A stretch of DNA of 24,334 nt from assembly GCA_028065135.1 (NCBI GenBank), contig JAPTWR010000142.1:1-24334 (forward strand). Reading direction: 5' to 3'. The DNA is from Acidithiobacillus sp. Lineage in GTDB: Bacteria > Pseudomonadota > Gammaproteobacteria > Acidithiobacillales > Acidithiobacillaceae. Under the pieces are notes generated by a model, which saw only the letters and a list, made by a program, of their open reading frames with translations, searched no databases and was not told the DNA's origin. Positions 21,678 through 24,334 of this stretch are shown here, piece after piece (position 1 is the stretch's first letter; every line of letters starts with the position of its first letter). Made by a program: the position numbers and the translations under genes.

Positions 21678-22958
21678 CTATGCATTTTCCGCCTCCACCA
21701 CTGGTGCCCCGATCAGCCGCACCCAGGCCCACGCCGTAGCCCGTTGGATCTCCGGTATCCCGGTTCCCCTGGCCCACCACTCGTTATTCGTCAGCAGGAC
21801 CACCTGCGGATGCTGCGCCACGCCTTCCAACCACACCCACGGCAGGAGTTGATCATAGCAGATCGACGCCCAGGCGCGGACCCCATCGACCTTGCGTACC
21901 GGCTCCCACCAGCCCGCCTCGTAGCCCACGCCGTCCGCGCGGACATAACCATGTCCCTGATACCAGGGGTGCCACATGGAAACCGGTACTGGAAAAGGAG
22001 AGATGAACAGAAGTCTGGCCCTTGCAGGGTGCAACCCGCCCTTCCCTCTTCCTGTCACCCCAACACCATCACCTCCACGCACCGCCTCGATACCGTCTGC
22101 CAGCAGATCCCGCCCAACCGGAACGGATGCTCCGACCAGCCAAGTTTGCCCCTTAGGCACAGCATGCCAGACTTCCGCCGCATTGCCCGCCCACCAGGTC
22201 ATCAACGTCTCCGGCAGCAATACCACTTTGGCTGAATCAGTCTTGGTCTGCGTCTGACTGATCCATTCCTGATTGCGGGCCATGTCCGCCATCATATTTC
22301 CCGTGATCGGCCCCAGATGCAGATTCATCCCGGTCCAGCCTTTCGGCGTTACCTGTGGGTGAATGTAGGCCATGACGTTCAACAACACGGCCATCATGCC
22401 CAGAAACCAGAGCGTGTCCGTACAGACGTGCCGCCATTTGAGATCAGCCGGAAGACCTTGCGTCATCCACCGGACGAACAGATAAATACCCGTCAGCAGC
22501 AGGATCACCCCCATCCACGACGCCCCCGGAAACAACACTCCGGCACCGGCCAATGGCGACAGCCAGTCAAAGAGCCCCAGAGGCGGCAAGGCGTCCACCA
22601 CCAGCACGGCAAGGACTCTCCATGGGCGGTCGGCAAAGGCCCATCCCGCCGCCAGCAGCGCCGAACTGACAAGCCAGAGCGCGATACCCATAGGCACATG
22701 CCCCGGCCCGAAGAACGACGCCGCCCCCTCTATAAGCCCGTGGCTACCGGCCAGATAGTAGGCCAGGACGATTCCATAGCGGTCCCGTCTGGATGGTCCC
22801 ATCACCACCATCGGTATAAGAAGCAGGGAAAGCACCGGTCCCCAATGTCCGTATTGCCAGGACAGCCCAAGCAGTGCGGCGAGGATCGCCCGCACCACAA
22901 ACGGAAATGGGGCTGTCTTGCGCTTCGACTTAACGGTTATCGCCGTCGCAGCAATCAT
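21678..22958 (-). CDS. traB: TraB-type conjugal transfer protein, Lnt-like CN-hydrolase fold
   Basis: 426 aa from the ATG at 22958 (a longer TTG-initiated frame to 23003 is less likely). Six or seven hydrophobic segments in the first ~200 residues precede a carbon-nitrogen hydrolase domain, the same order as apolipoprotein N-acyltransferase Lnt. Catalytic candidates: Glu250 in VVLLPETLMTWW and Cys367 in WASICYDQLLPW. Where the family has a lysine before VPF, this protein has only arginines (HPARARLLFISPFPVPVSMW). TraB of Ti-type plasmids shows this architecture and aids conjugation. It overlaps the upstream micropeptide by 29 bases. Acyl transfer is inferred from the fold and the nearby ACP. 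Confidence 0.8.
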   Translation of the reverse strand: MIAATAITVKSKRKTAPFPFVVRAILAALLGLSWQYGHWGPVLSLLLIPMVVMGPSRRDRYGIVLAYYLAGSHGLIEGAASFFGPGHVPMGIALWLVSSALLAAGWAFADRPWRVLAVLVVDALPPLGLFDWLSPLAGAGVLFPGASWMGVILLLTGIYLFVRWMTQGLPADLKWRHVCTDTLWFLGMMAVLLNVMAYIHPQVTPKGWTGMNLHLGPITGNMMADMARNQEWISQTQTKTDSAKVVLLPETLMTWWAGNAAEVWHAVPKGQTWLVGASVPVGRDLLADGIEAVRGGDGVGVTGRGKGGLHPARARLLFISPFPVPVSMWHPWYQGHGYVRADGVGYEAGWWEPVRKVDGVRAWASICYDQLLPWVWLEGVAQHPQVVLLTNNEWWARGTGIPEIQRATAWAWVRLIGAPVVEAENA

Positions 22959-23088
22959 CGTCGTCGCCGAAGCAAGGCAATCCAAAGTGGGCAATGAGGG
23001 CAATCATTGCCAACATGAATAGAATCGCATAGGCCGGATACCAGACAGGTTCGACCAGAAATTTCCAGAGATGATCAAGGGTGTTCAT
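22930..23088 (-). CDS. Membrane micropeptide (52 aa) with Asp/Cys-rich tail
   Basis: 52 aa from the ATG at 23086-23088, with GGAGG eight bases upstream, overlapping the previous stop as ATGA. The N-terminus and one transmembrane helix match the 33-aa peptide beyond traB (FLVEPVWYPAYAILFMLAMIA here; FLASPVWWPAYAIFFMLGVIA there). It differs in having a C-terminal tail, CFGDDDDCCDGDNR, whose three Cys and six Asp suggest metal binding. The end overlaps traB. Function unknown. Confidence 0.72.
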   Translation of the reverse strand: MNTLDHLWKFLVEPVWYPAYAILFMLAMIALIAHFGLPCFGDDDDCCDGDNR

Positions 23089-23381
23089 GACCGCCCCTCC
23101 GCTCGGGGTTTTGGTGGACATGTCTCACCCGCATCAGCCTTTATCATCCTGCGCCTCTCTTCATTGGCGACATCGGCCAGAATAGCCAGAGATTCAAGAA
23201 GCCCACCAACCGCGTACCCGCTTAAAGCTGGTGGTGAACACCGCCTTTCATACCCTGGCGAAGTGTCTCCTCCAGAAAGGATCGATGTAACCCAATTTTC
23301 CCACAGAATATCGACGATGACCTGCATCCCGAACGTGGCATCATGGCGTGAATATGAATCACCAATCTCTTGCCCCTTCAT
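23085..23381 (-). CDS. Hypothetical protein of the transfer operon
   Basis: 98 aa; the ATG at 23381 overlaps the preceding stop as ATGA and follows GGGAGGACAACC. Not recognised. It has a central hydrophobic stretch (SGYAVGGLLESLAILADVANEERR), probably an amphipathic helix rather than a transmembrane one, and a Pro/Lys/Arg-rich end. ATGA overlaps on both sides place it firmly in the operon. Confidence 0.7.
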   Translation of the reverse strand: MKGQEIGDSYSRHDATFGMQVIVDILWENWVTSILSGGDTSPGYERRCSPPALSGYAVGGLLESLAILADVANEERRRMIKADAGETCPPKPRAEGRS

Positions 23382-24037
23382 GGTTGTCCTCCCGGCTGTT
23401 TCGCTTTGACCGGTGTGCAGGAGAGTTTCCCGCCGGTGATAAATAGTGGTTTACCTTGTACCTGGCAGAGTTCAACACGATGCACAGCACTGGCATAGCC
23501 GGACTGGCCCGCCCACCACCAGCCACCTCCGCCCAGGACGGCGACAAATAGCAGCACATAAAGCAGATGATGATCCTTGAGCTTCTGGACGGCCCAGAGC
23601 GCAAGATGGTTGGTCGCCTTTTCGTGGATCGCCACCGACTTCGCCACCGAGCCATTGATCGCGTTCAGTGATTTCATGGTCTCGTCATGCACGAATTTCA
23701 GGCTGTCCACCTGCGTCCGCGTGTCCTGCAGCAACTTGATATTGGCCGCCAGCGTCTGGCTATCGATGGTTTTGCCCAGGTTGTTGACGGATTCGATGGC
23801 CTTGCCCAGTTCCGCCAACTGAATCATCGCTCCCGGATCCGGCTTGCCGACCGTCTGATTGGCGATGAACCACCACATGGGGTCGTCGTCGTGCATCCTG
23901 AGCTTGTCCATCATCAACTGCGCGTCCCGCCGTTCCTCGTCTGTCGGCTTGCGGCGGCCCCGCCCCAGCATGGTGTCAAAGGCGTCATTTCTCTCGCGTT
24001 CACGATCGTTCTGTTTGCTTCGTGTTTCCTGTTCCAT
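23378..24037 (-). CDS. Membrane-anchored helical protein of the transfer operon
   Basis: 219 aa from the ATG at 24037, with AAGGAG seven bases upstream; the longer frame to 24295 is a shadow of the upstream gene. A highly charged N-terminus (RSKQNDRERERND, GRGRRKPTDEERRDAQ) and a long helical, probably coiled-coil region (~70-150: AELGKAIESVNNLGKTIDSQTL...) lead to one transmembrane helix at ~157-175 (LLYVLLFVAVLGGGG) and a C-terminal ~45 residues with two Cys (CQVQGKPL...SCTPV) that would face the periplasm. The single-pass topology with cytoplasmic coil suits a structural or signalling part of a transfer apparatus; the family is not recognised. Confidence 0.7.
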   Translation of the reverse strand: MEQETRSKQNDRERERNDAFDTMLGRGRRKPTDEERRDAQLMMDKLRMHDDDPMWWFIANQTVGKPDPGAMIQLAELGKAIESVNNLGKTIDSQTLAANIKLLQDTRTQVDSLKFVHDETMKSLNAINGSVAKSVAIHEKATNHLALWAVQKLKDHHLLYVLLFVAVLGGGGWWWAGQSGYASAVHRVELCQVQGKPLFITGGKLSCTPVKAKQPGGQP

Positions 24038-24047
24038 GTCCCGCTCC

Positions 24048-24334
24048 TTATAGCGTCTCCATGACGTTCCACTCGTCCAGTTCCGAGCCGGTGAAAAGCT
24101 GAATGGCGATACGCCACAAGCCCATCCAGGAACCATCGGCCAGGGCCTTTTCATTGGCGATGTTGAACGGCATATTGGGGATGACCATATCCATGGCCGC
24201 CTGCGCATACTGGTTGCAAAAGAGCATGTACAGGTCCAGCCAGCGACCATGCTCCACCAGCGCCCGCCGCAGCCCCGAGTTCCACCACTCCACATAATTG
24301 TTCCACCGGGAAAATTTACTGTTGCGGATGACCA
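24048..24334 (-). CDS. C-terminal part of a transfer-operon gene, cut by the window edge
   Basis: The frame is open from the right edge to a TAA at 24048-24050, about 94 codons. Its sequence is Trp-rich (RWNNYVEWWNSG, GRWLDLYMLF, GSWMGLWRIAIQLF). The GTG at 24293 could serve as a start, but the frame continues upstream without a stop, so this is probably the end of a longer protein. Ten bases separate it from the next gene. Family not recognised. Confidence 0.6.
   Translation of the reverse strand, partial: VIRNSKFSRWNNYVEWWNSGLRRALVEHGRWLDLYMLFCNQYAQAAMDMVIPNMPFNIANEKALADGSWMGLWRIAIQLFTGSELDEWNVMETL

Overview
The window looks like one end of an integrative conjugative element (ICE) or a related large integrated plasmid from a GC-rich (roughly 55-60 %) proteobacterium. 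The gene mix would fit an Acidithiobacillus-type host: TraB, a plasmid-style topoisomerase I, a Bax-inhibitor-like protein, several toxin-antitoxin modules and many unknown genes. The host name is recalled from general knowledge and is not proven here. The first ~80 bases look chromosomal. They hold the terminator of a tRNA-Asn gene, followed at 81-125 by only the 3' half of that tRNA. This is what remains at one end when an element integrates into a tRNA gene, so nearly everything from ~126 onward is probably element DNA. No integrase, relaxase or coupling protein lies in the window.

Layout. (1) 126-900, minus strand: short direct repeats beside the att site, an N-terminally degraded RelE-like toxin and a small protein that may be ribbon-helix-helix. 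(2) 1000-6561, plus strand: a promoter with an inverted repeat drives three genes joined by ATGA overlaps (unknown, winged/HTH protein, unknown). A 1194-aa SF2 helicase with a DinG/XPD-like cysteine cluster follows. (3) 6562-7961: a gene-free stretch with a very strong hairpin, then a HicB/HicA toxin-antitoxin pair on the minus strand. (4) 7962-15665, plus strand: a YdjM-type membrane hydrolase, a Bax inhibitor-1/YccA membrane protein and about ten proteins of unknown function. (5) 15699-20170: DNA topoisomerase I, translationally coupled to a ProQ/FinO RNA chaperone, then a small protein and a UvrD/Rep-type helicase. (6) 20196-21248: a VbhA-like antitoxin and Fic toxin under an extended -10 promoter with a perfect palindrome, then a possible remnant of a second fic-like tail. 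(7) 21252-24334, minus strand: a conjugation-type operon, read from the right edge as a partial gene, a membrane-anchored coiled protein, a small protein, a micropeptide, TraB, a second related micropeptide and an acyl carrier protein.

The most unusual finding is that many accessory genes carry repeated, structured leaders. Leader family 1 (six copies, upstream of 9469, 9820, 14416, 14756, 18215 and 18509) has an A-tract, a conserved GCTCGGTATTTTCA-like block, a GC-rich hairpin and, in three copies, a second hairpin with a compensatory base-pair change. Leader family 2 (upstream of 8606, 11398 and, more weakly, 12581) has a TGATCAGGT block about 57 bases before the start codon. The element also encodes a ProQ/FinO-type RNA chaperone, which suggests (inference only) an RNA-level regulon. 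A second point of interest is the TraB-ACP cluster: an Lnt-like CN-hydrolase-fold protein lies between two paralogous membrane micropeptides sharing PVWxPAYAIxFML and is followed by an acyl carrier protein, which may be an acyl-transfer module attached to conjugation.
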